DNA of 64,000 bases from Candidatus Geothrix skivensis. Lineage in GTDB: Bacteria; Acidobacteriota; Holophagae; Holophagales; Holophagaceae. The notes beneath the pieces are model-generated. The model searched no databases, was not told the DNA's origin, and saw only the letters and a list, made by a program, of their open reading frames with translations. Position 1 is the stretch's first letter; each line of letters begins with the position of its first letter. The translations under genes were made by a program, and so were the position numbers. The stretch lies in NCBI GenBank assembly GCA_016721195.1, contig JADKIO010000005.1, forward strand, positions 680,001 through 744,000, given 5' to 3'. Of the stretch, positions 24,738 to 33,373 are shown in pieces.

Positions 24738-25619
24738 ATGGGTCAACGCAACCTCCGCTTCGCCATCGTCATGGGACTCCATACGTTCATCTCCGCAGGG
24801 ACCTTCCTGCTGGGGAAGACCGCCGCCGATGCCTTTCCCACCCTGGCCCTGGGCTTGTTCCGCTTCGCCATCGCCGGGGCCGGCTTCCTGGTGCTGGCGG
24901 GGCTCCGCGGCCTCGAGCTCTGGCCTCTGGCCAGGGTCCAATGGCGCTCCTACCTGCTGGCGGGCTTCCTGGGGGTGGTCGTGAACCAGGTCGCCTTCCT
25001 CGGGGGGCTGGCCTTGACGGTGCCCTCCCACGCCGCCCTGCTCTACGCCCTGACGCCCACCTTCGTGCTGCTACTGGCCTGGGCCCGGGGCCAGGAGAAG
25101 CCCGGACCACAGAAACTCTCCGGACTCGCCCTGGCCTTCTCGGGCGTGGTGGTGCTGCTGTCGGGTCGGAGCGCCGCCGGTGTCCTGCCTCCGAACTGGA
25201 TCCTCGGCGACCTGATGGTGCTGGTGGCGGTCCTGGCCTGGGCGGGCTACACGGTCATGAGCCGGCCCCTGGTCCAGAGGGACGGGGCCCAGCGTGCCAC
25301 CACGCTGTCGATCCTGTTCGGCCTCGCCCTCTTCGCACCCCTGGGGCTCTTCGGCCTGCCCAGGTTGGTACTGGCGACCATTCCCCCCATGGCCTGGGTG
25401 GGGCTGGTGTACCTCGGGCTGATGACCAGCGTGGTGTCCTACCTGCTTTGGTTCCACGCCCTCTCCATGAAGGAACCCAGCCGTGTGGCCATCGCCACCA
25501 ACGGGCAGCCGGTGGCCACGGCCTTCCTCGCCTATGCCTTCTACGGCCAGCCCATCACCCCGGCCTTCGCGGTGGGGGCCGTGATGGTCCTGGGCGGGGT
25601 CCTGCTCACGCAGCTTTGA
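24738..25619 (+). CDS. EamA/DMT-family exporter
   Basis: The 293-aa protein has ten hydrophobic helices in two EamA repeats, as in drug/metabolite exporters such as RhaT and RarD relatives. Recognisable segments are GLFRFAIAGAGFLVLAG, LTVPSHAALLYALTPTFVLLL (first repeat end) and TSVVSYLLWFHALS with VAIATNGQPVATAFLAY (second repeat). The substrate cannot be predicted. The ATG at 24738 begins just before the first helix; the frame is open further upstream, but the added sequence is low complexity and lies antisense to the WYL gene. Confidence 0.85.
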   Translation: MGQRNLRFAIVMGLHTFISAGTFLLGKTAADAFPTLALGLFRFAIAGAGFLVLAGLRGLELWPLARVQWRSYLLAGFLGVVVNQVAFLGGLALTVPSHAALLYALTPTFVLLLAWARGQEKPGPQKLSGLALAFSGVVVLLSGRSAAGVLPPNWILGDLMVLVAVLAWAGYTVMSRPLVQRDGAQRATTLSILFGLALFAPLGLFGLPRLVLATIPPMAWVGLVYLGLMTSVVSYLLWFHALSMKEPSRVAIATNGQPVATAFLAYAFYGQPITPAFAVGAVMVLGGVLLTQL

Positions 25620-25641
25620 GGCGCCGGGAGGGCCCGCAGGC

Positions 25642-26577
<936 letters not shown>

Positions 26578-26713
26578 GGCTCCATCCTCCACGCCTGGGC
26601 CGCTGGCGCAATCCATCTGTTCCGTTGGATTTGGGAGGGCGGGTTTACCCGGGGTTTGGAAATTCGGCCCGGGATGTGTTAGGGTTTCCAGGTTCGATTT
26701 GGAGGAGCCCCCG

Positions 26714-26953
26714 ATGGCTGATGTGCGTAAGAAGGTCATTGCGATTATCGCTGAGCAGCTGGCCAAGCCCGAAGATTCCATCTCTGAGTCCAGCCATTTC
26801 GTGGACGATCTCGGTGCCGACAGCCTCGATACCGTCGAGATCATCATGGCCATCGAAGAGGCCTTCAGCCTCGAGATCCCCGAGAGCGAGCAGGAGAAGA
26901 TCCGCACCGTGGGCGATGCGATCGCCTACATCGAGAAGCACGCGAAGGCCTGA
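26714..26953 (+). CDS. acpP: Acyl carrier protein
   Basis: The 79-aa acidic protein carries the phosphopantetheine attachment motif GADSLDTVEIIM with Ser37, and ends in a short Lys/Ala tail. It shuttles growing acyl chains in type II fatty acid synthesis in the cytoplasm. GGAGGAG lies eight bases before the ATG, a strong ribosome site for a highly expressed protein. It precedes fabF by 81 bases with a terminator-like hairpin between them. Confidence 0.96.
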   Translation: MADVRKKVIAIIAEQLAKPEDSISESSHFVDDLGADSLDTVEIIMAIEEAFSLEIPESEQEKIRTVGDAIAYIEKHAKA

Positions 26954-26971
26954 TCCAGCGCGATCGTGACG

Positions 26972-27010
26972 TGCCGCAGCGCCCCCATGGCCCTGCGGCA
27001 TGTTTGTTTT
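26972..27010 (+). terminator. Terminator/attenuator between acpP and fabF
   Basis: TGCCGCAG (26972-26979) pairs with CTGCGGCA (26993-27000), loop 13 bases, followed at once by TGTTTGTTTT. A partial terminator here would let acpP be expressed above fabF, as is often seen. Confidence 0.65.
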
Positions 27011-27034
27011 CCCGATCCTACCTGAGGTGAACCC

Positions 27035-28288
27035 ATGAACAGGACCGTCCAGCGCCGCCGCGTCGTCATCACCGGCATGGGGACCGTGAACCCCTGTGGC
27101 CTCACCGTGCCGGAGACCTGGGAGAACCTGCTGGCGGGCAGAAGTGGCATCGGGCTCATCGACCGCTTTGACACGACCGACTTCTCCTGCAAGATCGCCG
27201 GCCAGGTGAAGGGCTTCAACCCTGATCTGTTCATCGACAAGAAGGAACAGAAGAAGATGGACATCTTCATCCACTACGCCCTGGGCGCGGCCCACGAAGC
27301 CTGGGTGGATGCGGGGCTGGACCAGATTCAGCTGACCAAGGCCGAACGGGAGATGTTCGGGACCTACATCGGCAGCGGCATCGGCGGCCTCAGCACCATC
27401 TGGGACGAGGCCAAGGGCTATCGCGGACCCCGTCGCACGAGCCCCTTCTTCATCCCCAGCCTCATCGTCAACCTGGCCAGCGGCCAGGCCAGCATCAAGT
27501 ACGGGCTCCAGGGTCCGAACGGCGCGGTGGCCACCGCCTGCGCCACCGGTGCCCATTCCATCGGGGATGCGGCCCGGCTCATCTCCTTCGGCTATGCGGA
27601 CCGCATGCTGGCGGGCGGCAGCGACTCGGTGATCAACGAGCTCGGCGTGGGTGGATTCGCCGCCATGCGTGCCTTGAGCACCCGGAACGAGGAGCCTGAG
27701 CGGGCCTCCCGTCCCTTCGACGTGGATCGCGACGGCTTCGTCATGGCCGAAGGCGCCGGTGTCGTCATCCTGGAGGAGTACGAGCTGGCCCTGGCCCGGG
27801 GCGCGAAGATCTACGCCGAGGTCGCCGGGTACGGCATGAGCGGCGACGCCAACCACATCACGAGCCCGGCGCCGGAAGGGGAGGGCGGACAGCGCGTCAT
27901 GCGCGCGGCCCTGAAGGATGCCGACATCGCCCCGGAGCAAGTGGGCTACGTGAACATGCACGGCACCAGCACACCGGTGGGTGACAAGTTGGAGTGCCTG
28001 GCCATCCAGAAGGTTTTCGGGGACCACGCCAAGAACATCAAGGTCAGCAGCTCGAAATCCATGCATGGGCATCTGCTCGGTGCCACGGGCGGCCTGGAGA
28101 CCATCGTGGCCGCCCTGGCGGTGAAGACGGGCCGGATCCCGCCCACCATCAACGTGGACAACCAGGACCCGGAGTGCAATCTGGATGTCACGCCCAACGT
28201 GGCTGGCACCTTTGATTCGGAATACGCCATGAACAACGGATTCGGCTTCGGCGGGACCAATGGCTGCCTGATCCTGCGGAAGGTATAG
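27035..28288 (+). CDS. fabF: 3-oxoacyl-ACP synthase II (KAS II)
   Basis: The 417-aa condensing enzyme extends acyl-ACP with malonyl-ACP in fatty acid elongation. The nucleophile is C169 in TACATGAHS; the two catalytic His are in MHGTSTPVGD and SMHGHLLGATGG. The RRVVITGMGTVNPCG start and NNGFGFGGTN end are typical, and the length matches the family (about 410-420 aa). GAGG lies just upstream of the ATG. It is downstream of acpP, the common bacterial order. Confidence 0.96.
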   Translation: MNRTVQRRRVVITGMGTVNPCGLTVPETWENLLAGRSGIGLIDRFDTTDFSCKIAGQVKGFNPDLFIDKKEQKKMDIFIHYALGAAHEAWVDAGLDQIQLTKAEREMFGTYIGSGIGGLSTIWDEAKGYRGPRRTSPFFIPSLIVNLASGQASIKYGLQGPNGAVATACATGAHSIGDAARLISFGYADRMLAGGSDSVINELGVGGFAAMRALSTRNEEPERASRPFDVDRDGFVMAEGAGVVILEEYELALARGAKIYAEVAGYGMSGDANHITSPAPEGEGGQRVMRAALKDADIAPEQVGYVNMHGTSTPVGDKLECLAIQKVFGDHAKNIKVSSSKSMHGHLLGATGGLETIVAALAVKTGRIPPTINVDNQDPECNLDVTPNVAGTFDSEYAMNNGFGFGGTNGCLILRKV

Positions 28289-28316
28289 CAGGGGGCCGGG
28301 GCACCTTTCGGGACGC

Positions 28317-28331
28317 GAACGAAAGGCGAAC
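28317..28331. promoter_or_regulatory. Candidate LexA (SOS) box upstream of uvrB
   Basis: GAAC (28317-28320), seven bases, GAAC (28328-28331); read on the other strand it is GTTC-N7-GTTC, the LexA box known from Alphaproteobacteria. It ends 46 bases before the uvrB start, and uvrB is a classic SOS gene. Whether LexA of this lineage uses that motif is not known to me. Confidence 0.4.
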
Positions 28332-28377
28332 AAATTCTCTTCATGTCCAGGCCACTTCATGGTTTTCTGTTGAACCT

Positions 28378-30435
28378 ATGGCCAAGGCAATCCCCTTCAA
28401 GCTCGTCGCTCCCTACTCGCCCGCTGGGGATCAGCCGGAGGCCATTGCTCAGCTGGTGGCGGGGCTGGAGCGGGGCGACCGCTGCCAGACCCTGCTGGGC
28501 GTGACGGGTTCGGGCAAGACCTACACCATGGCCAGCACCATTGCCCGGGCGGGGCGGCCGGCGCTGATCTTCGCCCCCAACAAGACCCTGGCGGCCCAGC
28601 TCTTCAGCGAGTTCAAGCAGTTCTTTCCCGAGAATGCCGTCGAGTACTTCGTGAGCTACTACGACTACTACCAGCCCGAGGCCTATGTGCCCGAGCGGGA
28701 TCTGTTCATCGACAAGGATGCCAAGATCAACGAGGAGCTGGAGAAGTTGCGCCTGAGCGCCACCCGCTGCCTGCTGGAGCGACGCGATACCATCGTGATT
28801 GCCTCCGTCAGCTGCATCTATGGCCTGGGCGATCCCAGCTCGTACCTGAACCTCTCCGTGACCCTCAAGCAGGGGCAGAGCATCGACCGGGCCATGCTGC
28901 TTCGCGATCTCGTGGCCATCCAGTACCAGCGCAACCACCTGAGCTTCGAGCCCGGCATCTTCCGTGTGCGGGGCGACGTGGTGGAGGTCTACCCCGCCTA
29001 CGAGGACGTGGCCTACCGCATCGAGCTCTGGGGTGACGAGGTGGAGCGCCTCTCGAAGATCGACCCGCTGCGCGGCGTGGTGACGGAGAAGCTGGACGAG
29101 CTCACCATCTGGCCCAAGACCCACTACGTGACCCCCGAGGAGAAACTGAAGGCCGCCATCCGGGACATCAAGGTGGAGCTGGAGGAGCGGGAGAACGAGT
29201 TCCGCGCCCAGGGCAAGATCGTGGAACTGCAGCGCCTCCACCAGCGCGTCATCTACGACGTGGAGATGATGAAGGAAATGGGCACCTGCAGCGGCATCGA
29301 GAACTACAGCCGCTTCCTGGACGGTCGCCAGCCGGGCCAGCCGCCCCACACGCTGCTGGACTACTTCCCCGAGGACTTCATCGTCTTCATGGACGAAAGC
29401 CACGTGGCCACGGGCCAGCTCCATGGCATGTACAACGGGGACCGATCAAGGAAGACCACCCTCGTCGACTACGGCTTCCGTCTGCCATCCGCACTTGATA
29501 ATCGCCCTCTCAAATTCGAAGAATTTGAGAGCAGGGTCAAACAGGTGGTATATGTCTCCGCCACTCCGGGTGACTACGAACTGCGGCAGAGTGGCGGCGC
29601 CTTCGTGGAGCAGGTGGTGCGCCCCACGGGCCTGGTGGATCCCATGGTCGAAGTGCGGCCCGTGGGCACCCAGGTGGATGACCTCCTGGAGGAGATCCGC
29701 AAGGTCGTGGCCCGGGACGAGCGGGTGCTGGTGACCGTGCTCACCAAGAAACTGGCGGAGCAGCTCACGGCCTACTACCAGGAACTGGGCGTGAAGGCCG
29801 AGTACCTGCACAGCGAGATCGATACGCTGCAGCGGGTGGAGCTGCTGAAGAACCTGCGCCGCGGCGTCTTCGATGTGCTCATCGGCATCAACCTCCTCCG
29901 GGAGGGGCTGGATCTGCCGGAAGTGAGCCTGGTGGCCATCCTGGATGCCGACAAGGAGGGCTTTCTCCGGAACAACCGCAGCCTCATCCAGACCATCGGC
30001 CGGGCGGCCCGCAACGTGAGTGGGAAGGCGATCCTGTATGCGGACGTGATGACCGGCTCCATGAAGCAGGCCATCGGCGAGACCGAGCGGCGCAGGAACA
30101 AGCAGTTGGCCCACAATGCCGCCCATGGCATCACGCCCGAGACCGTGAAGCGCAACCTGGACGATGTGATGGGCGAGGCCCTGGCCCGGGAGTTCATCAA
30201 TGTCACCAAGGAGGAGCGGGCCGCCGAGGAGCCGTTGCTCTACCTCGAGGACAAACACTTCGAACGCGAGGTCGCCAAGCTCGAGAAGCGCATGAAGGAG
30301 CTGGCCTCCCAGATGAAGTTCGAGGATGCGGCCGATCTGAGGGATCGGATCGTCCATGCGCGGCGGGAACGGCTGTTGGATGTGAGTGGCGTGGCCGCCT
30401 CCGGGCCTGGTCTGTCGTCCACCCCGTCCCCCTGA
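28378..30435 (+). CDS. uvrB: UvrABC excinuclease subunit B
   Basis: The 685-aa helicase-like protein has Walker A LLGVTGSGKTYTMA near residues 38-50, the beta-hairpin region YYDYYQPEAYVP, helicase motifs EDFIVFMDESHVATGQL, YVSATPGDYEL and TIGRAARN, and a C-terminal UVR domain (KLEKRMKELASQMKFEDAADLRD is seen across 30280-30345). UvrB verifies DNA damage handed over by UvrA and recruits UvrC. The ATG at 28378 gives the standard N-terminus but lacks a good Shine-Dalgarno. The gene contains an AT-rich hairpin at 29507-29531. Confidence 0.96.
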   Translation: MAKAIPFKLVAPYSPAGDQPEAIAQLVAGLERGDRCQTLLGVTGSGKTYTMASTIARAGRPALIFAPNKTLAAQLFSEFKQFFPENAVEYFVSYYDYYQPEAYVPERDLFIDKDAKINEELEKLRLSATRCLLERRDTIVIASVSCIYGLGDPSSYLNLSVTLKQGQSIDRAMLLRDLVAIQYQRNHLSFEPGIFRVRGDVVEVYPAYEDVAYRIELWGDEVERLSKIDPLRGVVTEKLDELTIWPKTHYVTPEEKLKAAIRDIKVELEERENEFRAQGKIVELQRLHQRVIYDVEMMKEMGTCSGIENYSRFLDGRQPGQPPHTLLDYFPEDFIVFMDESHVATGQLHGMYNGDRSRKTTLVDYGFRLPSALDNRPLKFEEFESRVKQVVYVSATPGDYELRQSGGAFVEQVVRPTGLVDPMVEVRPVGTQVDDLLEEIRKVVARDERVLVTVLTKKLAEQLTAYYQELGVKAEYLHSEIDTLQRVELLKNLRRGVFDVLIGINLLREGLDLPEVSLVAILDADKEGFLRNNRSLIQTIGRAARNVSGKAILYADVMTGSMKQAIGETERRRNKQLAHNAAHGITPETVKRNLDDVMGEALAREFINVTKEERAAEEPLLYLEDKHFEREVAKLEKRMKELASQMKFEDAADLRDRIVHARRERLLDVSGVAASGPGLSSTPSP
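29507..29531. repeat. Perfect AT-rich inverted repeat inside uvrB
   Basis: CTCTCAAATTC (29507-29517), loop GAA, GAATTTGAGAG (29521-29531). The arms are perfect over 11 bp, and the surrounding codons (ctt, gat, aat, aaa, gaa, ttt, agg, gta, tat) are much more AT-rich than the rest of the gene, although the encoded protein motif is normal UvrB. Confidence 0.7.
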
Positions 30436-30505
30436 CGAGTCGCCCCAGCCCCTGTTTCACCCCCTGACGGGTCATGGCAGGCTAGGGCATTGCCACGGAG
30501 ATCCC

Positions 30506-31519
30506 ATGCAGCTGCCCCCGCTCAGGAACTGCGCCCTCCTCTCCTGTCTGTCCGCCATGACGTTGGCCGGGCAGGCACTTCCACGACTTCTCTATCTGGG
30601 GCAGCCGCTGCCTCGCTCGGAGCCGGTCCTCTTCGCGCCAGGCCTCGTGAACACGGGCCTGAGCACCCGGGACATCACGATCACGCCGGATGGCACCGAA
30701 ATCTACTTTGGTGTCTTCCTGCCGGGGTTCCGCAAGGCCGTGATTGTCGAGACCCACCTGCAGGCCGGGCGCTGGAGCGCTCCCGAGGTGGCGGCCTTCT
30801 CCCGGGACCCCCGCTGGCGCTGCCTGGAACCCTGCATCAGCCCGGATGGCCGGTGGTTCTTTTTTGTGTCCGACCGCCCGACGGATTCCCAGGCCGGCAA
30901 GCCGGGCCCTTTCGGAATCTGGATCATGGACCGCGAAGGCCAGGCCTGGTCCGAGCCCCGGCGGCTGCCGGATTCCATCAATGGTTCCGGCAACACCTTC
31001 TACCCGACGATCACCCGGGCGGGTGAGTTGTACTTCCTGAAGGAGGAGGGCCGGGGCGGCTGGCTGATGCGTGCCTCCTGGAGGAACGGAGCCTGGTCCA
31101 ATGCCGAGAAACTGCCACCACCCTTCAATGCATCCCCCAATCAGGCCAATCCCAGGGTGGATCCCGAAGGGCGCTTCATTCTGGTGCCGCTGATGGGGCG
31201 CGCCGATTCCCTCGGCGGAGCGGACTACTACGGCTACTTCAGGCGGGACGATGGTAGCTGGACGGAGCCCATCCACCTCGGTCCGGTCGTGAACAGCCCC
31301 GCCGGTGATGAGTATTCCATCAGCCTCAGCCCCGATGGCAGAGTGCTCTTCTTCGGCAGCGATCGGGCCCTCCCCCGGTTGGACGGGAAACCATTGCAGT
31401 GGGACGAGATCCTGGCTGAGAGGACCCAGCCGGGCAATGGGCAGACCGGCCTGTGGTGGGTGGATGCGGCCTTCCTGGAGGTGCTGAGGAGTCGGGCGCT
31501 GGCCGCGCCGCGCCACTAG
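30506..31519 (+). CDS. Secreted TolB/PD40-like beta-propeller protein
   Basis: The 337-aa product has a likely signal peptide (leader through LAGQA) and repeated PD40/WD40-like blades: DITITPDGTEIYFGVF, CISPDGRWFFFVSDRP, YPTITRAGELYFLKE, RVDPEGRFILVPLMGR and SLSPDGRVLFFGSDRA. Each has the SPDG turn typical of TolB-type propellers. These proteins usually mediate periplasmic protein-protein or ligand contacts; no enzyme motif is seen. ATG at 30506 has GGAG seven bases upstream. It stands alone after uvrB. Confidence 0.8.
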   Translation: MQLPPLRNCALLSCLSAMTLAGQALPRLLYLGQPLPRSEPVLFAPGLVNTGLSTRDITITPDGTEIYFGVFLPGFRKAVIVETHLQAGRWSAPEVAAFSRDPRWRCLEPCISPDGRWFFFVSDRPTDSQAGKPGPFGIWIMDREGQAWSEPRRLPDSINGSGNTFYPTITRAGELYFLKEEGRGGWLMRASWRNGAWSNAEKLPPPFNASPNQANPRVDPEGRFILVPLMGRADSLGGADYYGYFRRDDGSWTEPIHLGPVVNSPAGDEYSISLSPDGRVLFFGSDRALPRLDGKPLQWDEILAERTQPGNGQTGLWWVDAAFLEVLRSRALAAPRH

Positions 31520-31924
31520 GCCGGAGGCTGAACAGCCTTCGCCTGACCACGGCCAGACGGGGCAGGGGGGCCCCGGTCCCCTGCCGGGCGTGACCCTGGT
31601 TGGGGGTGGTGAGGTTGTCAGGACAAAGTTCTCCCCAGGATTCCCCCCTCGTATCGGGAACGGGGAAGAGGGAACTCGGCGACAGTCTGGGCTGATTCAA
31701 TAAAATCATTTAAAACAAAGCTTAAAACCATCCTGTGAGATGTGATGTGGGCCCGGCAGGGATCCGGATTTCAGGTGCCCTCAAGGGCTGAAATGGACTT
31801 TGGTCACAACCGGCACCGGCTGGCGTTGTGGTCTGACCAGCCCCATCGTAAATTGCCGATGTATGAGTCATCAATGGAATCGGATTCAAGTTTCCCGCAT
31901 GGCCCTCCACCACGAGGAACGAAC
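31520..31924. other. 405-base intergenic region: probable promoter region of the hdr-flx operon
   Basis: No convincing gene is seen. From left to right it holds a GC-rich hairpin (31563-31570 with 31580-31587), a palindrome TTGTC-AG-GACAA (31615-31626), an AT-rich stretch with the dyad TGATT-N6-AATCA (31693-31708), and a weak sigma70-like pair TTGTGG (31826-31831), 17 bases, TAAATT (31849-31854). A weak ribosome site, GAGGAA, precedes the hdrC ATG at 31925. The dyads could be regulator sites, but none matches a known consensus closely. Confidence 0.45.
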
Positions 31925-32494
31925 ATGAACAGCGGATCCCATCACGACCATCACGAAGACACGCTGGCCTGGCGCATTCAGCAGGCCACGGGCGTGAAGC
32001 TGGCCCACTGCTACCAATGTGGAAAATGTGCCGCGGGGTGTCCGGTCGCCGACCAGATGGACCTGCCGCCCTGTCAGGTCTTCCGGATGCTCCAGTACGG
32101 CCTCCCCGAGTACGACAAGCGTGTCCTGGAAAGCGAGGGAATCTGGCTCTGCCTGGCTTGTGAGACCTGCAGCACCCGCTGCCCCCAGGAAGTCGAGATC
32201 CCCAAGGTCATGGACTTCATCCGGGGCGAAGCCCTTCGCCTGAACCTCGCTCATCCCCGCAGCAGGGACATCCTGGCCTTTCACCGGGCCTTCCTGGATT
32301 CGATCGAGTACACGGGCCGCCTCTACGAAGTGGGCCTCGTGGCCGACTACAAGGTGCGCAGCCGCCACTTCCTGAAGGACGTGATGCTGGCACCGAAAAT
32401 GTACGTCAAGGGCAAGCTGGGCCTCCTCCCGCACCTGATCAAAAATCGGCGCGGGATGAAGCATCTGTTCAAGCACACGATCGGAAAGGGGTGA
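31925..32494 (+). CDS. hdrC: Heterodisulfide reductase subunit C-like ferredoxin protein
   Basis: The 189-aa protein has a His-rich N-terminus (HHDHHED) and two [4Fe-4S] motifs: CYQCGKCAAGCPVADQ near residue 30 and CLACETCSTRCPQEVEIP near 75. The C-terminal half is helical, as in HdrC. HdrC passes electrons from HdrA to the catalytic HdrB. It starts the seven-gene plus-strand run hdrCBA-flxDCBA and is four bases from hdrB. The natural disulfide substrate in bacteria is not CoM-S-S-CoB; DsrC-type proteins have been proposed in sulfate reducers, but no dsrC is in this window. Confidence 0.9.
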   Translation: MNSGSHHDHHEDTLAWRIQQATGVKLAHCYQCGKCAAGCPVADQMDLPPCQVFRMLQYGLPEYDKRVLESEGIWLCLACETCSTRCPQEVEIPKVMDFIRGEALRLNLAHPRSRDILAFHRAFLDSIEYTGRLYEVGLVADYKVRSRHFLKDVMLAPKMYVKGKLGLLPHLIKNRRGMKHLFKHTIGKG

Positions 32495-32498
32495 CACC

Positions 32499-33362
32499 AT
32501 GCGGATCGGCTACTATCCCGGCTGCTCCTTACTGGGCTCCTCCAGGGAATTCGATGAATCCGCGCGGGCGGTGCTGAAGGCCCTCGGCGTGGAACTCGTG
32601 GAGGTTCCGGACTGGAACTGCTGCGGTGCCAGCAGTGCGCACATCCTGAATCATGAACTGTCCATCGCCCTGCCTGCGCGCATCCTGGCGCTGGCGGAGC
32701 AAGCGGGCATCTCGGAGATCCTGGCCCCCTGTGCCGCATGTTCCAACCGACTGCTTTCGGCCCAGCAGGAACTGGAGAAGCACCCAGAGCTGCTGCCTGG
32801 GATCGAGAAGGCCATCGGGATGCCTTACAAGGGCAGCGTGAAGATCGTGAACATCCTTGAGGTGCTGGACCGGCTGAAAGTGCTGATCTCGGTCCTGACT
32901 ACGGCTCCCTTCAGGAAGAAGGTGGCCAGCTACTATGGCTGCCTTCTCGTACGGCCGCCCCGTGTCGTGAACTTCGACCGCCCCGAGGACCCCCAAAGCA
33001 TGGACCTGCTCCTGAAGGCCGTGGGCGCCACGCCCGTGGAGTGGCCCTTCAAGACCGAGTGCTGCGGCGCCGCCTTCAGCGTCACCCGCACCGACATCGT
33101 GGCCAAGCTCAGCGGCAAGCTGGTGCAGGACGCGGTGAAGCGGGGGGCGGATGCCATCGTGGTGGCCTGCCCCATGTGCCACTCGAACCTTGACCTGCGC
33201 CGCGCTGAGATCAACGAGTACCTGCAGAAGGAATACGCCGTTCCAGCGATGTTCATTACGCAGGTGGTCGGCCTGGCCCTGGGACTCGATCCGAAGGCCC
33301 TGGGCCTCCATCGCCACTTGGTGCCCGTGGCATTCGCTGAAACCGCCGGCGTGCAGAGCTAA
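32499..33362 (+). CDS. hdrB: Heterodisulfide reductase subunit B-like, two CCG domains
   Basis: The 287-aa protein has two complete cysteine-rich CCG domains that in HdrB hold non-cubane [4Fe-4S] clusters for disulfide reduction. The first has GCSLLGSS, WNCCGASSAH and APCAACSNRL; the second has YYGCLLVRP, TECCGAAFSV and ACPMCHSNLD. All expected Cys are present, so the enzyme should be active. It reduces a disulfide or similar two-electron acceptor at the end of the HdrA-HdrC chain. It is 11 bases from hdrA. Confidence 0.93.
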   Translation: MRIGYYPGCSLLGSSREFDESARAVLKALGVELVEVPDWNCCGASSAHILNHELSIALPARILALAEQAGISEILAPCAACSNRLLSAQQELEKHPELLPGIEKAIGMPYKGSVKIVNILEVLDRLKVLISVLTTAPFRKKVASYYGCLLVRPPRVVNFDRPEDPQSMDLLLKAVGATPVEWPFKTECCGAAFSVTRTDIVAKLSGKLVQDAVKRGADAIVVACPMCHSNLDLRRAEINEYLQKEYAVPAMFITQVVGLALGLDPKALGLHRHLVPVAFAETAGVQS

Positions 33363-33373
33363 GGGAGTCGAAC

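Noticed and set aside
31742..31924. A longer N-terminus for HdrC from an upstream in-frame start
   Set aside because: The extra 61 residues have no HdrC-like features, and a ribosome-binding GAGGAA lies directly before ATG 31925.
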